From the NCBI GenBank assembly GCA_965660875.1, contig CBFIBQ010000001.1, forward strand, positions 124,001 to 188,000: a stretch of DNA of 64,000 nt, read 5' to 3'. Below are positions 8,927 to 19,400 of this stretch, piece by piece (the stretch's first letter is position 1; every line of letters begins with the position of its first letter). The stretch is from UBA6770 sp965660875 (lineage in GTDB: Bacteria > Bacteroidota > Bacteroidia > Flavobacteriales_G > Salibacteraceae). The position numbers and the translations under genes were made by a program. The notes beneath the pieces were generated by a model, which ran no database searches, was not told the origin of the DNA, and saw only the letters and a program-made list of their open reading frames with translations.

Positions 8927-11347
8927 CTGAAAAAAGCCGTTTACATACTCATCCTATCGCTAGCTTTTATCCGTGTTTTTGGCCAAAGTAAATCCCTAGA
9001 GGCCTCTAGAACCAATGAAAAAATTAATGTCGACGGCAAAATGCTCGAAGAGAGCTGGCTGAATGCGCCTGTAGCCACCAACTTTTTAGAACTGAACCCC
9101 ACCGAAGGTAAAAAGCCCCGCTTTAAGACCGAAGTAAAAGTGTTGTACGACGATAACAACATTTACATTTTAGGGTATTGTTACGACGACCATCCAGATA
9201 GCATATTTACTCAATTGGGCGAACGTGATGATCGCTTAAATGCCGACCTTTTTACCGTTTCCTTCGATACCTACAACAAAAAATTAGACGCCTTTACTTT
9301 TGCCGTATCCGCTTCTGGTGTGCAGTCCGATTCCAGAATCTCTGATCCGTCCTTCAATGCCGTTTGGGAAAGTGCAGTGCAAATTGTAGACGATGGTTGG
9401 GTTGTTGAAATTCAAATTCCCTACTATGCCATTCGTTTCCCAAAAGGAGAAGAACAGCTTTGGAAGATTAATTTCTTACGTGAAATTCGTCGCAACCGGA
9501 TAGAAGTACAATGGTCCTTGGTGCCCAAAGAAGTAGAAACCGAAATCAACTATTGGGGCGATTTAACGGGACTGGACAGCATAAAAGACCCGGCCCGCAT
9601 TTCCCTCTCTCCTTATGTGTCTTCATTTGCCGAATTCCAAAGCAACGAAAGCAGCTACGGTTTTGGCGCAGGTGCAGACCTCAAGGTAGGCCTCAACGAA
9701 AGCTATACTTTGGACATGACCTTACTTCCCGATTTCTCTCAAGTGCGTTCCGATAACATTGTAAAAAACTTAGGCGCTTTTGAGGTGGTTTTTGAAGAGC
9801 AACGACCCTTTTTTCAAGAAGGCGTAGACTTATTTAATTTGGGCGAATTGTTTTATTCAAGACGAATTGGAGGCGTACCAGAGGGGTTTAATGCTGCGTT
9901 TAATGCGACCGACTCCACCGAAAGTTTGATTGAAAACCCAAACACCGCTCGACTAGTAAACGTAACCAAAGTATCGGGGCGCGATAAAAATGGTTTGGGC
10001 ATTGGCATAATGAACGCCATTACTGCCCCTACCTCCGCCACCATACAAAGTTCAGAGTCGGGAAATACGCGCGAAATCCAAACCAATCCGCTGGTCAATT
10101 ACAACATAGTGGCCATCGATCAAAACCTAAAAAACAACAGCTCCATTTACTTTATCAACTTAAACACTGCTCGTGATGCAAATTTTATTGATGCAAACGT
10201 TTCTGCGTTGGGCTTGAATCTTATAAATAAGCACTCCAACTACTCATTCAATGGCGACGTTAAAGTATCGCAACGGGACAGCAACCTTTCGGCACATATT
10301 TTTAGTGAAGACCCGGGCGATGGAGTAAGCTATACGATAGGTTTCGGAAAAATAAAAGGGAATTTTAAGTTCAACGCGCAATCGGAAAACAAATCGCCAA
10401 ATTACAATCCCAATGATTTAGGTGTAAACTTCACAACCAATATTAGAAGCCACTCCCTTGAACTGCAGTACAATAAGTACAACCCGTTCTGGATATTAAA
10501 CGGAAGCTACAACACGTTTACTTTTAGCGTTGACCAAAACTACACCACTGGCGAAGTCCTTAAAAATAGCTACGACGGAAGACTCGCTTTTGTAATGCCG
10601 GGTTTTAATGCCTTTTTTCTAAACATGAGCTCGCAAGTAGGCGACGGAATCGACTTGTTTGAGTCTAGGGTTCCTGGGCAAAAATTCATCATTCCTGAGT
10701 TCTATTACAATGGTTTAGGCGTTTCAACCAACTACGGAAAGCCTATTGCCTTAGATGCTGAGGTAGGATATGGACAGGGCTACTTTACGGACTATGTGGT
10801 CAATAATTATTTTGAAGTAAATGTTGCGCCTATACTGCAGGTGAGTGATAAACTTTCGCTAACACCATCTTCCGTTTATTCTATTTTTCTTAACGGCGCC
10901 GGTTATGCCGGAACGTTTAACGGAGTGCCTAAATACGGTGTACGCGATGTGCGAACGTTAACCAACATTTTACAAGGAAAATACCTGTTTAAAAACAACC
11001 TAGCTCTAACTCTTAGAGTGCGTCATTATTGGTCTTACGGTATTTACGATTATTACGGGGACCTCGACGAAGAGGGTTACATAATCCGCGACGATTCCTT
11101 TGCCGAAAATGCCAACTTCAACTTTAACGCATTCAATACCGACCTTATTTTTACCTGGCAATTTGCTCCAGGGAGTTTTTTAAATGTGGTCTATAAAAAC
11201 AACCTCCAGCGAGACGAGCAGTTTATCCGAACCTCCTATTTCAACAACCTCAACACGGTTTTTGACCAAGGCCCCATAAATAGTTTAACCATGAAGCTGG
11301 TGTACTTTTTTGATGTGGTTTCGAGTTATAGGAAGGTTTTTCGGTAG
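8927..11347 (+). CDS. DUF5916-type outer-membrane protein with CBM9-like N-terminal domain
   Basis: The first ATG in frame is 9041, but the frame upstream encodes a good Sec signal (KKAVYILILSLAFIRVFGQ) and the first strand of the N-terminal domain (NEKINVDGKMLEESW). The only start-like codon before it, after TAG at about 8882, is CTG at 8927. I therefore place the start there (806 aa), with some doubt. Residues about 30-220 form the CBM9-like beta-sandwich (YDDNNIYILGYCYDDHP, FTFAVSASGVQSD, WVVEIQIPYYAIRFP). The rest is the DUF5916 beta-barrel-like region ending in an aromatic strand (KLVYFFDVVSSYRKVFR). Such proteins are predicted outer-membrane barrels of unknown cargo. It is not in an operon: the A2M gene begins 122 bp later. 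Confidence 0.8.
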   Translation: MKKAVYILILSLAFIRVFGQSKSLEASRTNEKINVDGKMLEESWLNAPVATNFLELNPTEGKKPRFKTEVKVLYDDNNIYILGYCYDDHPDSIFTQLGERDDRLNADLFTVSFDTYNKKLDAFTFAVSASGVQSDSRISDPSFNAVWESAVQIVDDGWVVEIQIPYYAIRFPKGEEQLWKINFLREIRRNRIEVQWSLVPKEVETEINYWGDLTGLDSIKDPARISLSPYVSSFAEFQSNESSYGFGAGADLKVGLNESYTLDMTLLPDFSQVRSDNIVKNLGAFEVVFEEQRPFFQEGVDLFNLGELFYSRRIGGVPEGFNAAFNATDSTESLIENPNTARLVNVTKVSGRDKNGLGIGIMNAITAPTSATIQSSESGNTREIQTNPLVNYNIVAIDQNLKNNSSIYFINLNTARDANFIDANVSALGLNLINKHSNYSFNGDVKVSQRDSNLSAHIFSEDPGDGVSYTIGFGKIKGNFKFNAQSENKSPNYNPNDLGVNFTTNIRSHSLELQYNKYNPFWILNGSYNTFTFSVDQNYTTGEVLKNSYDGRLAFVMPGFNAFFLNMSSQVGDGIDLFESRVPGQKFIIPEFYYNGLGVSTNYGKPIALDAEVGYGQGYFTDYVVNNYFEVNVAPILQVSDKLSLTPSSVYSIFLNGAGYAGTFNGVPKYGVRDVRTLTNILQGKYLFKNNLALTLRVRHYWSYGIYDYYGDLDEEGYIIRDDSFAENANFNFNAFNTDLIFTWQFAPGSFLNVVYKNNLQRDEQFIRTSYFNNLNTVFDQGPINSLTMKLVYFFDVVSSYRKVFR

Positions 11348-11469
11348 AGCCTTGACCTAGTAACTTTAAAAAAACAGTTTGTTTACTTTCTCTTCTCCTC
11401 AACAATAACTTAAGTAAGAGCCTATTTCTATTAGATATAACCTAATTTAGAAAGCTCAAATTCCACTCT

Positions 11470-14400
11470 ATGAGATTTCTATACCTATCCCTTTTGGGCC
11501 TTTTTCTATTCACTTCCTGTGATGATAAAAAAGATGCCACTCAAATACTAGTTGATGCTGGTTACAGCGATTACGTAAACGCATTCACTTCAGGTGTCAT
11601 TGGTAGCAAATCAAACATTAAAATCGTACTGACACAACCCAGCAGTAAGGCAAAGCCTGGCCAACTATTGGAAGCCGGAGTTTTGGAGCTAGACCCTCAG
11701 GTTGACGGCCAAGCGTTGTGGGTAGATAATCAAACCATTGAATTCAGACCCAATGAAAAACTCACATCGGGGGAAACCTATACCGTTGAACTTAATCTGG
11801 ATGAGCTGATGACCGTAAAAGAGGGTTTTGAGACAATGGAGTTTGCCTTTACCGTGATTAAGCAAAGCCTGTTTGTTTCGTTTAATGGGCTTTCTACTGT
11901 AGATGTACACGACCTCACCAAACAAGAGTTAAAAGGCTCCATAAGAACCAGTGACCAAGCTAATGACGAAGAAATTGAAAAATGCCTATCTGCCTCACAA
12001 AATGGTAAACAGCTCGAGGTTGTTTGGGAACACAAGTCGGGTTCAAGAGTGCACGCTTACTTGATAAAAGGAATCACCAGAGGGGATGCTGAGAGCTTTG
12101 TAAACATTGAATGGAATGGGGACGCTATTGGCTCAGAAACGAACGACAGCAGAGAGTTTAGAATTCCTCCGCTTGGCGAATTTACCTTATTGGAAGTGAA
12201 CACGCAACGCACACCTGCGTTGCACTTTAGTGTTCAATTTTCTGATCCTATTCAGAAAAATCAAGATTTAACTGGGTTGGTTTATCTAAAATCTGGTAAA
12301 AAACTTCGATTAAAAATTGATAAGAATGAAATCAAAGCATTTCCACTCGAGAAACTAAAGAGCGAAGAAGTAATTGTAATCGATAAGTCCATTCGAAATA
12401 TCCAAGGAAATGAGTTGCAAGAATCATACGAACGTGAAGTAGAATTTAATGTTGTAAATCCTTCTGTTGAGCTTATTGGCAAGGGCGTAATAATGCCAAC
12501 TTCGGGCAATATTGCCTTTCCTTTTAAGGCAATTAATCTAAGGGCAGTGAACCTACGCATCATAAAAATCTTTGAGGACAATATTCCCCAATTTATGCAA
12601 GAAAATCAGCTAGATGGTTACAATGAACTGACTCGAGTAGGTCAGCTAGTGTATGACGGAACTGTCGATTTGGTATCCGAAGAACCGATTGACTATGGCG
12701 TTTGGAATAACTTTTCTGTTGACATTGCTAATATCATCGAACCAGAAGTTGGGGCAATTTATCGCGTTATGTTATCCTACGAGCGTTACCAGTCCCTATA
12801 TCCATGTGGTGATGAGTCTGGTGAGATAAAACCGTTGAAAAGGCAAAAACTCAACTTTGTTGATGGCAATTCTTACTTCAGTCCAAATAACTGGTACGAG
12901 GGTAGATACAATTGGAATGAAAAAGACGACCCTTGCTCAGATAGCTATTATCAGTATTACCAAAGGGCCATTAGTACCAATATAATTTCGAGTAACCTTG
13001 GCATCATTGCCAAAGAAAGCGCTGACGATCATTACGACATTATAGTTACGGACCTACGAACAGCAGATCCGATTCGAGGGGTAAAAATCGAAGTTTTAAA
13101 TTACCAAAACCGTACAGTCGGAGAGGGGAAAACCAATGGCGATGGTCAAGTACGTATCAAAACCAAAGGCAAGCCTTATTTGATTGTTGCAAAAAATGGA
13201 GACCAGAAAGGTTATCTAAGAGTTGATAACGGTTCGGCACTTTCAGTAAGCTTATTTGATGTCGGCGGAAAAGACATAAAAAAAGGCATAAAGGGTTATA
13301 TATATGGTGAGCGTGGCGTTTGGAGACCGGGCGATACCGTTCATCTATCATTTATGTTAGAAGACAAGTTAAATGCACTACCCGAAACGCACCCCATTGT
13401 ATTAGAATTACGAGACCCTACTGGAAAACTCTACGATAAAAGAGTTGTTAATGAAGGCGTTAAAGGGCTTTATTATTTTAAGCTTCACACCCTTCCTAAT
13501 GACATAACAGGACTTTGGCAAGTAAAAATTATGGTAGGAAACAGTACCTTCTACAAGTCCCTAAAAATTGAAACCATTAAACCGAACCGCCTAAAAATCA
13601 ATCTGGATTTTGACGATGTGTTAACCTCTTCACAAACCATTAACTCTACCTTAACTGCTAAATGGTTATACGGTACACCAGGGTCTGGATTAACAACTAA
13701 AATTGAATATGAGCTTGCAAACTTAAACACCACATTTAAAGGGTTTGACGACTACGAATTTGACGACCGCTCAAAACGCTACTATCCTGATGACTCGAAG
13801 GAAGCAGAAGGTGTAACAAACAACGAAGGAAAAGTAAAACTTTTCTTTCCATTCGATGCCCCCACAAAAGTGCCGGGCATGTTGAAAATGAAGTTTCGAA
13901 CAAAAGTTTTCGAACCCGGTGGAGACTTTTCACAAGATTACATCAGTGCCCGCTATTCGCCTTACCGAAGCTATGTAGGGATAAAAGTGGACCGAGGACA
14001 AAACTGGATGAATGCTATTAATACTGAGGATGAGCAAGCGATTTCAATTGCCTCAGTTTCTGAGTTTGGAAAGCCCCTTTCAAAAAACATTTCAATAGAA
14101 GTTTACAAGCTAGGTTGGCGCTGGTGGTGGGAAGGTAATGGCGAAAATGAGCTTACACAATACATAAATTCCTATGACAAAGAATTGATAAAGACGGATA
14201 ATGTTCAAATAGCGAACGGAAAGTCAATGTACAGTCTTAAATTTGATAAACCTACCTGGGGCAGATTATTAATTGTAGCTAAAGATTTGAGTTCAGGTCA
14301 CAGCGCATCTAAATTGGTTTATGCTGATTACCCTGGCTGGTGGAGCAATGATGGAAGCGGAGCTAAAGCCGCTTCAATGCTTTCTATTGAAACCAATAAA

Positions 14401-16992
14401 CCAGAGTACAACGTTGGCGAACAAGTACAAATTTCCGCTCCTTCTGGCGGAGTAGGCAACCTATACGTTACTGTCGAAAAAGGCGATAAGATTCTAGACC
14501 AATTTTGGGTAGAAGCAGGAAGCTCCAGTACTGAGTTTGAGGTGGAAGCTACCGCCGAAATGGCTCCCAATGTCTACATTTCCGCTACTTTGATTCAACC
14601 TCATGCACAAACCGAAAACAGTTTACCTATTCGTGTTTATGGTGTAATTCCCGTCACTATTAATGACCCACAAACGCATGTCAATCCAGTTATAAAAGCA
14701 CCTGATGAAACAAAGCCAGAGACTATTATGGAGGTTGAGGTAAGTGAAGAAGAAGGTAAACCAATGGCCTATTCGATAGCGGTGGTTGACGAAGGCTTAC
14801 TTTCTTTAACGCGCTTTAAAACGCCAAATGCATGGAGTACTTTCTACTCTAAAGAGGCTCTTAAAATTCGTACATGGGACTTGTACGACTACGTTATGAG
14901 TGCCAAAACGGGTAAACTAGTTCCGTTAATGGCTATTGGTGGTGACGAGGCATTAAATATGGAAGATGATAAAGATGCTAAACGATTTAAACCAGTAGTC
15001 CGATACCTTGGCCCATTTTACCTAGACGATGGCGATAAAAACAAGCATAAAATAGACATTCCAAATTACGTTGGAGCGGTACGAGTAATGGTAGTTGCAG
15101 GACTAGAGGGGGCTTATGGTTCAGCTGAAAAAGAGGTGTTGGTAAAGCAACCGCTTATGGTTACCTCAACCCTTCCGCGGGTGCTGGGTCCTTCCGAAAA
15201 AATACGGGTTCCAGTAAACGTTATTTCAATGAAGGACAAAGCCCAAAATGTATCTGTAAAAGTCACCTCTAACGACCTGATGAAAATAGTAGGGAGCTCA
15301 ACCCAAAAAATCAGCTTTTCAGAGGCTGGTGAACAAACCATTTTCTTCGAATTTGAAATTGCTAAAAAACTCGGCGTTGCCAAATTAAGAGTTGATGTAA
15401 AGTCAGGGCAAAACGAGGCTTATGAAGAACAGGAGCTGAAAGTACGTGCACCAAACCCATATATTTCAAACACGGAACCTGCCACGGTCGAACCAGGGAA
15501 AACCTGGAATAAAACATACAATGCCATTGGAATAAAGGGTTCAAATTCAGCTACATTTAGCGTAACCAGGCTACCCGACATAGCCCTTCAAAAGCAATTG
15601 GAGTATCTTATTCGTTACCCTCACGGCTGTATAGAACAAACTACGTCCTCTGCGTTCCCTCAACTATTTTTATCCAATCTAGTGGAGCTTACAGCAGCTG
15701 AAGAAGAGAAAATTCAAGACAACGTTATTGCGGCCCTTAACCGCCTTAGAAAATTTCAAATGTCAAATGGAGCAATGAGTTACTGGCCCGGTACAAACAG
15801 CTACCTATCGGAATGGGGAACCAATTATGCGGGTCACTTTATGATAGAAGCTAAAGCAAAAGGCTATGATTTGCCACCCGGACTCGTAGAGCAATGGGCT
15901 AAATTTCAGCGCTCGGCTGCCGCAGATTGGAATCGTCGTAATTACACCAATTGGGGGCGATACGGTGGTGACTTAACGCAAGCCTATCGTCTTTATACTC
16001 TGGCGCTAAATGGTAGTCCTGAAGTTGGTGCTATGAACCGGCTCAAAAACGATAATAACCTTTCAAAGATTGGAGCTTGGCGATTGGCTGCGGCTTACGC
16101 ATTGATAGGACGAGAAGATGCTGCAAGAGAATTGGCTCAAACAGATATGACTGTGGAAAAATATCGCGAAACAGGCTACAGCTATGAGTCGCATTTGCGA
16201 GACCAAGCCATTATTATAGAGGCCCTTACCTACTTCAATGAAAAGGAAAAAGGTGGGGCGCTTATTCGGGAGTTAGCCAAAGAACTCAAAAAAGGTTGGC
16301 ACAGCACACAAACCCGTGCGTATTCGCTGCTAGCGTTATCTAAATTTGTGGGTGAAACAGGTACAGACGATGAAATGTCGGTTTCACTATCCATTAATGG
16401 AAGCGATTATTCCAAAAATACTGACCTACCTATGTATAAAATTGAGCTCAAGCCAAAAGACTTATTGCAAGGTCAAATCCAGTTCGAGAACACATCAGAG
16501 CAAGTATTATTCTTAAACTTCACTCAAACGGGAATTCCTGTAGAAATAAATCAGGCACCCAAACGCGAAGACTTAAACATGAAAATTACATACGTAGACA
16601 TGGATAACAAGCCGATAGATGTGACTAACTTGAAACAAGGAACCGACTTTAAAGCATTGGTGAAAATAACGCACCCAGGCATTCGGCTTCATTATAAAGA
16701 AATCGCTTTAAATCAAATATTTCCGAGCGGTTGGCAAATTATTAATACCCGATTAAACGAAGGGGAAGTAAGCAACAAGCCTTATAATTTTCAGGATATT
16801 AGAGACGATAGAGTATATACCTACTTTGACCTTGGTAAAGGAAAAACAGCTGACTTTGAAGTCTTTTTGAACGCTACATTCTGTGGTAAGTTTTACCAAC
16901 CTGGAGTGTTCTGTGCACCTATGTACGATGAAAGTATTCAAGCGCTTGACCCAGGAAAATGGGTAGAAGTTACTCCCAAAAACGGGAATTAA
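11470..16992 (+). CDS. Bacterial alpha-2-macroglobulin family lipoprotein
   Basis: 1840 aa. The N-terminus MRFLYLSLLGLFLFTSCDDK is an SPII signal with a lipobox Cys, so the protein is probably anchored in the periplasm. The long middle part is a string of MG (macroglobulin) domains, including the MG2-like stretch IYGERGVWRPGDTVHLSFML. The thioester site is intact: PHGCIEQTTS with Cys1387, followed by the alpha-helical TED domain (QMSNGAMSYWPGTNSYLSEWG). This family traps proteases and is thought to guard the cell after wall damage. It is followed after 3 bp by the PBP1C gene, the well-known A2M-PBP1C pair seen in many bacteria, which supports a role in envelope defence and repair. Confidence 0.95.
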   Translation: MRFLYLSLLGLFLFTSCDDKKDATQILVDAGYSDYVNAFTSGVIGSKSNIKIVLTQPSSKAKPGQLLEAGVLELDPQVDGQALWVDNQTIEFRPNEKLTSGETYTVELNLDELMTVKEGFETMEFAFTVIKQSLFVSFNGLSTVDVHDLTKQELKGSIRTSDQANDEEIEKCLSASQNGKQLEVVWEHKSGSRVHAYLIKGITRGDAESFVNIEWNGDAIGSETNDSREFRIPPLGEFTLLEVNTQRTPALHFSVQFSDPIQKNQDLTGLVYLKSGKKLRLKIDKNEIKAFPLEKLKSEEVIVIDKSIRNIQGNELQESYEREVEFNVVNPSVELIGKGVIMPTSGNIAFPFKAINLRAVNLRIIKIFEDNIPQFMQENQLDGYNELTRVGQLVYDGTVDLVSEEPIDYGVWNNFSVDIANIIEPEVGAIYRVMLSYERYQSLYPCGDESGEIKPLKRQKLNFVDGNSYFSPNNWYEGRYNWNEKDDPCSDSYYQYYQRAISTNIISSNLGIIAKESADDHYDIIVTDLRTADPIRGVKIEVLNYQNRTVGEGKTNGDGQVRIKTKGKPYLIVAKNGDQKGYLRVDNGSALSVSLFDVGGKDIKKGIKGYIYGERGVWRPGDTVHLSFMLEDKLNALPETHPIVLELRDPTGKLYDKRVVNEGVKGLYYFKLHTLPNDITGLWQVKIMVGNSTFYKSLKIETIKPNRLKINLDFDDVLTSSQTINSTLTAKWLYGTPGSGLTTKIEYELANLNTTFKGFDDYEFDDRSKRYYPDDSKEAEGVTNNEGKVKLFFPFDAPTKVPGMLKMKFRTKVFEPGGDFSQDYISARYSPYRSYVGIKVDRGQNWMNAINTEDEQAISIASVSEFGKPLSKNISIEVYKLGWRWWWEGNGENELTQYINSYDKELIKTDNVQIANGKSMYSLKFDKPTWGRLLIVAKDLSSGHSASKLVYADYPGWWSNDGSGAKAASMLSIETNKPEYNVGEQVQISAPSGGVGNLYVTVEKGDKILDQFWVEAGSSSTEFEVEATAEMAPNVYISATLIQPHAQTENSLPIRVYGVIPVTINDPQTHVNPVIKAPDETKPETIMEVEVSEEEGKPMAYSIAVVDEGLLSLTRFKTPNAWSTFYSKEALKIRTWDLYDYVMSAKTGKLVPLMAIGGDEALNMEDDKDAKRFKPVVRYLGPFYLDDGDKNKHKIDIPNYVGAVRVMVVAGLEGAYGSAEKEVLVKQPLMVTSTLPRVLGPSEKIRVPVNVISMKDKAQNVSVKVTSNDLMKIVGSSTQKISFSEAGEQTIFFEFEIAKKLGVAKLRVDVKSGQNEAYEEQELKVRAPNPYISNTEPATVEPGKTWNKTYNAIGIKGSNSATFSVTRLPDIALQKQLEYLIRYPHGCIEQTTSSAFPQLFLSNLVELTAAEEEKIQDNVIAALNRLRKFQMSNGAMSYWPGTNSYLSEWGTNYAGHFMIEAKAKGYDLPPGLVEQWAKFQRSAAADWNRRNYTNWGRYGGDLTQAYRLYTLALNGSPEVGAMNRLKNDNNLSKIGAWRLAAAYALIGREDAARELAQTDMTVEKYRETGYSYESHLRDQAIIIEALTYFNEKEKGGALIRELAKELKKGWHSTQTRAYSLLALSKFVGETGTDDEMSVSLSINGSDYSKNTDLPMYKIELKPKDLLQGQIQFENTSEQVLFLNFTQTGIPVEINQAPKREDLNMKITYVDMDNKPIDVTNLKQGTDFKALVKITHPGIRLHYKEIALNQIFPSGWQIINTRLNEGEVSNKPYNFQDIRDDRVYTYFDLGKGKTADFEVFLNATFCGKFYQPGVFCAPMYDESIQALDPGKWVEVTPKNGN

Positions 16993-16995
16993 CGC

Positions 16996-19284
16996 ATGAG
17001 TAGAAAAGCCAGAATACTGGTGCTTCTTTTGGTTGGCCTTGGGTTTTACCTGTGCCTTCCGACTCCTTTGTTCAAAGCACCAACATCCACATTGCTCTAT
17101 GATAGTAAAGGAGAACTTCTGTCTGCTCAAATCGCCAAAGATGAACAATGGCGATTTCCCAGAATTGACTCAGTTCCAGCAAAGATTGAAAAATGTGTTC
17201 TGTATTTCGAAGACGAGTACTTCTACCTGCACCCAGGTGTAAATCCGGTTTCCTTAAGCAGGGCTGTTTGGCAGAATCTAAGCTCTGGTAAAATAAAAAG
17301 TGGCGGAAGCACCCTAAGCATGCAGGTGATAAGGCTTTCTAGAAAAAACCCACCCCGTACCTACCTTGAAAAAATGTGGGAATTGTTGTTAGCCATACGA
17401 CTAGAGTTTTCTTATTCCAAAAAAGAAATCTTGCGGCTGTATCTCACTCACGCTCCGTATGGCGGTAATGTAGTTGGTTTAGAAACTGCCTCATGGCGTT
17501 ATTTCAAAAGAGCACCAAACCAATTATCTTGGAGCGAATCGGCAATGTTAGCTGTTTTGCCCAATTCGCCATCGTTAATTCACTTAGGACGCAACCGAAA
17601 ACTCCTGGCAGAAAAACGCAATCGACTGCTGCAAAAACTACTTAAAAATAGTGAACTAGACAGCATGGAATATAGCCTATCCCTGATGGAGAAAATTCCT
17701 TCGAAACCAAAGTCACTGCCTAATTACGCGTACCACCTTTTACAACGTGCAAAGACGGCTGGTTTTAGTGGACGACGGGTAATAACATCGGTAGAAAAAA
17801 CACTGCAACAGAACGTAAATCAATCCGTTGACCGGTACGTTAACCAACTCATCCAAAACGAAATTCACAATGCTTGTGCAATTGTCGTATCCCTAAAGCA
17901 TCAAGAGGTTTTAGCTTATGTAGGTAACTCTCAATTAAAAAAGGCACGTGCTCCATTTGTCGATTTAATTCAAGCCCCAAGAAGCTCAGGAAGCATTCTA
18001 AAACCCTTGCTCTACGCACGAGCGATAGAAAAAGGAATTATACATTCTACCACCCTATTAAAAGATATACCCATTTCAATTGACCAGTTTTCACCAAAAA
18101 ATTTTAATGGTGAGTTTGAGGGGCTTGTTCCTGCTGGTGAAGCCCTTGCACGTTCTTTAAATATTCCAGCAACGTTATTATTAAAGGAGTACGGAATAGC
18201 ACCCTTTCACGAAGACTTAAACCACTTTGGATTTTCTACCATAAACCGAAGCGCGAACAACTACGGCCTAACTCTGGTGCTGGGTGGTGCTGAAGTCACT
18301 CTATACGATTTAGCTCAGTTTTATGCGATTCAAGCGCAACAATTAAATGAACCTACAACAAAAAGACTTTCTATTTGGAAGGGGCAAAACCAAAAAACAG
18401 AAATTGAAACGATAGACAATGCTGCATGGCATTTGGTTACCGAAGCACTAACAGAAGTTCAGCGGCCAGGTTTAAATATGGACTGGAAACAATATACTTC
18501 TACTCGAAAAGTAGCCTGGAAAACTGGTACAAGCCATGGTTTTAGAGATGCATGGGCCCTTGGATACGATAAAAACTATTTGGTTGCCGTTTGGGTAGGT
18601 AATGCAGATGGCGAGGGCAGGCCGGGTTTAACAGGAGCCTCTGTTGCCGGTCCTTTGTTGTTTGATATTTTCCAATATTTACCCCGTTCCGAATGGTATG
18701 CAGTTCCTGAGTATGCGTTAAAAACACGGCAACTTTGTGCTGAATCCGGTTTTATTCCTAACGATAATTGCCCTAAAAAAGAGGTTCAAATACCTGCAAG
18801 AGCCAAACTGAGCAAACCCTGTCAATTTCATAAAAGTGTGTTGGTAAACGAGAATCAAGAATTAGTTTTTAGAGACTGTTATCAGGGTCCAATAAAAGAT
18901 ACCGTTATCTTTAGCATAGACCCTGTAACCAATTACTATTACACTAAAGCTAATCGAGGGAGTCACCGACCACTGAAACTTGCCAAAAGTTGTAACAAGG
19001 CGATAGCAAACACTTTGGGAATCGTTTACCCCACAAAAAACGCAAAACTTATTATTCCTAAAAGCTTTTCTGGGCAGCAAGAAAAAGTTGTACTAAAAGC
19101 CTATCACACTGAATCTGGAAAGGAAATTTATTGGCACTTAAATGAGCATTTTTTGGGAACCACTAAAGAATATCACGAGCTATCCGTTCACTTGCCGCCG
19201 GGTAATCACAAACTCCTGGTTATGGATAAAAACGGTAATCAATCCATGGTGCGTTTTGGGGTGTTTACTGAAGGTAAAAAGTAG
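16996..19284 (+). CDS. pbpC: Penicillin-binding protein 1C
   Basis: 762 aa class A PBP of the PBP1C type, a bifunctional murein transglycosylase/transpeptidase. A short N-terminal membrane segment (ILVLLLVGLGFYLCL) is followed by the GT51 domain with catalytic Glu72 in YFEDEYFYLHPG and SGGSTLSMQVIRL. The transpeptidase domain has SGSILKP (Ser-x-x-Lys, near residue 332), a later SxN-type motif and KTGTSHG (near 508). The C-terminal domain (about 670-762) matches the BiPBP_C module found at the end of PBP1C. It sits 3 bp after the A2M gene and is almost certainly co-transcribed with it. All catalytic motifs are complete. Confidence 0.95.
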   Translation: MSRKARILVLLLVGLGFYLCLPTPLFKAPTSTLLYDSKGELLSAQIAKDEQWRFPRIDSVPAKIEKCVLYFEDEYFYLHPGVNPVSLSRAVWQNLSSGKIKSGGSTLSMQVIRLSRKNPPRTYLEKMWELLLAIRLEFSYSKKEILRLYLTHAPYGGNVVGLETASWRYFKRAPNQLSWSESAMLAVLPNSPSLIHLGRNRKLLAEKRNRLLQKLLKNSELDSMEYSLSLMEKIPSKPKSLPNYAYHLLQRAKTAGFSGRRVITSVEKTLQQNVNQSVDRYVNQLIQNEIHNACAIVVSLKHQEVLAYVGNSQLKKARAPFVDLIQAPRSSGSILKPLLYARAIEKGIIHSTTLLKDIPISIDQFSPKNFNGEFEGLVPAGEALARSLNIPATLLLKEYGIAPFHEDLNHFGFSTINRSANNYGLTLVLGGAEVTLYDLAQFYAIQAQQLNEPTTKRLSIWKGQNQKTEIETIDNAAWHLVTEALTEVQRPGLNMDWKQYTSTRKVAWKTGTSHGFRDAWALGYDKNYLVAVWVGNADGEGRPGLTGASVAGPLLFDIFQYLPRSEWYAVPEYALKTRQLCAESGFIPNDNCPKKEVQIPARAKLSKPCQFHKSVLVNENQELVFRDCYQGPIKDTVIFSIDPVTNYYYTKANRGSHRPLKLAKSCNKAIANTLGIVYPTKNAKLIIPKSFSGQQEKVVLKAYHTESGKEIYWHLNEHFLGTTKEYHELSVHLPPGNHKLLVMDKNGNQSMVRFGVFTEGKK

Positions 19285-19334
19285 TTTGTTTAATGTAGTC
19301 TAATCTTATCGTTTAACTGCTCCGCAGAAGCTTA

Positions 19335-19358
19335 TAGGGTTGTCCCTATTTTGTCCTA
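19335..19358. promoter_or_regulatory. Possible operator: ATAGGG-TTGT-CCCTAT palindrome plus TTGTCCTA
   Basis: About 45-65 bp before the TPR regulator start there is ATAGGGTTGTCCCTAT followed by TTGTCCTA (19351-19358). The same octamer TTGTCCTA occurs at 21180-21187 before the next gene, suggesting a shared site. Inference only. Confidence 0.35.
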
Positions 19359-19400
19359 CCCACAGTTTTAAATCCTTTTTAAATTCGTATCAAAAAATAA

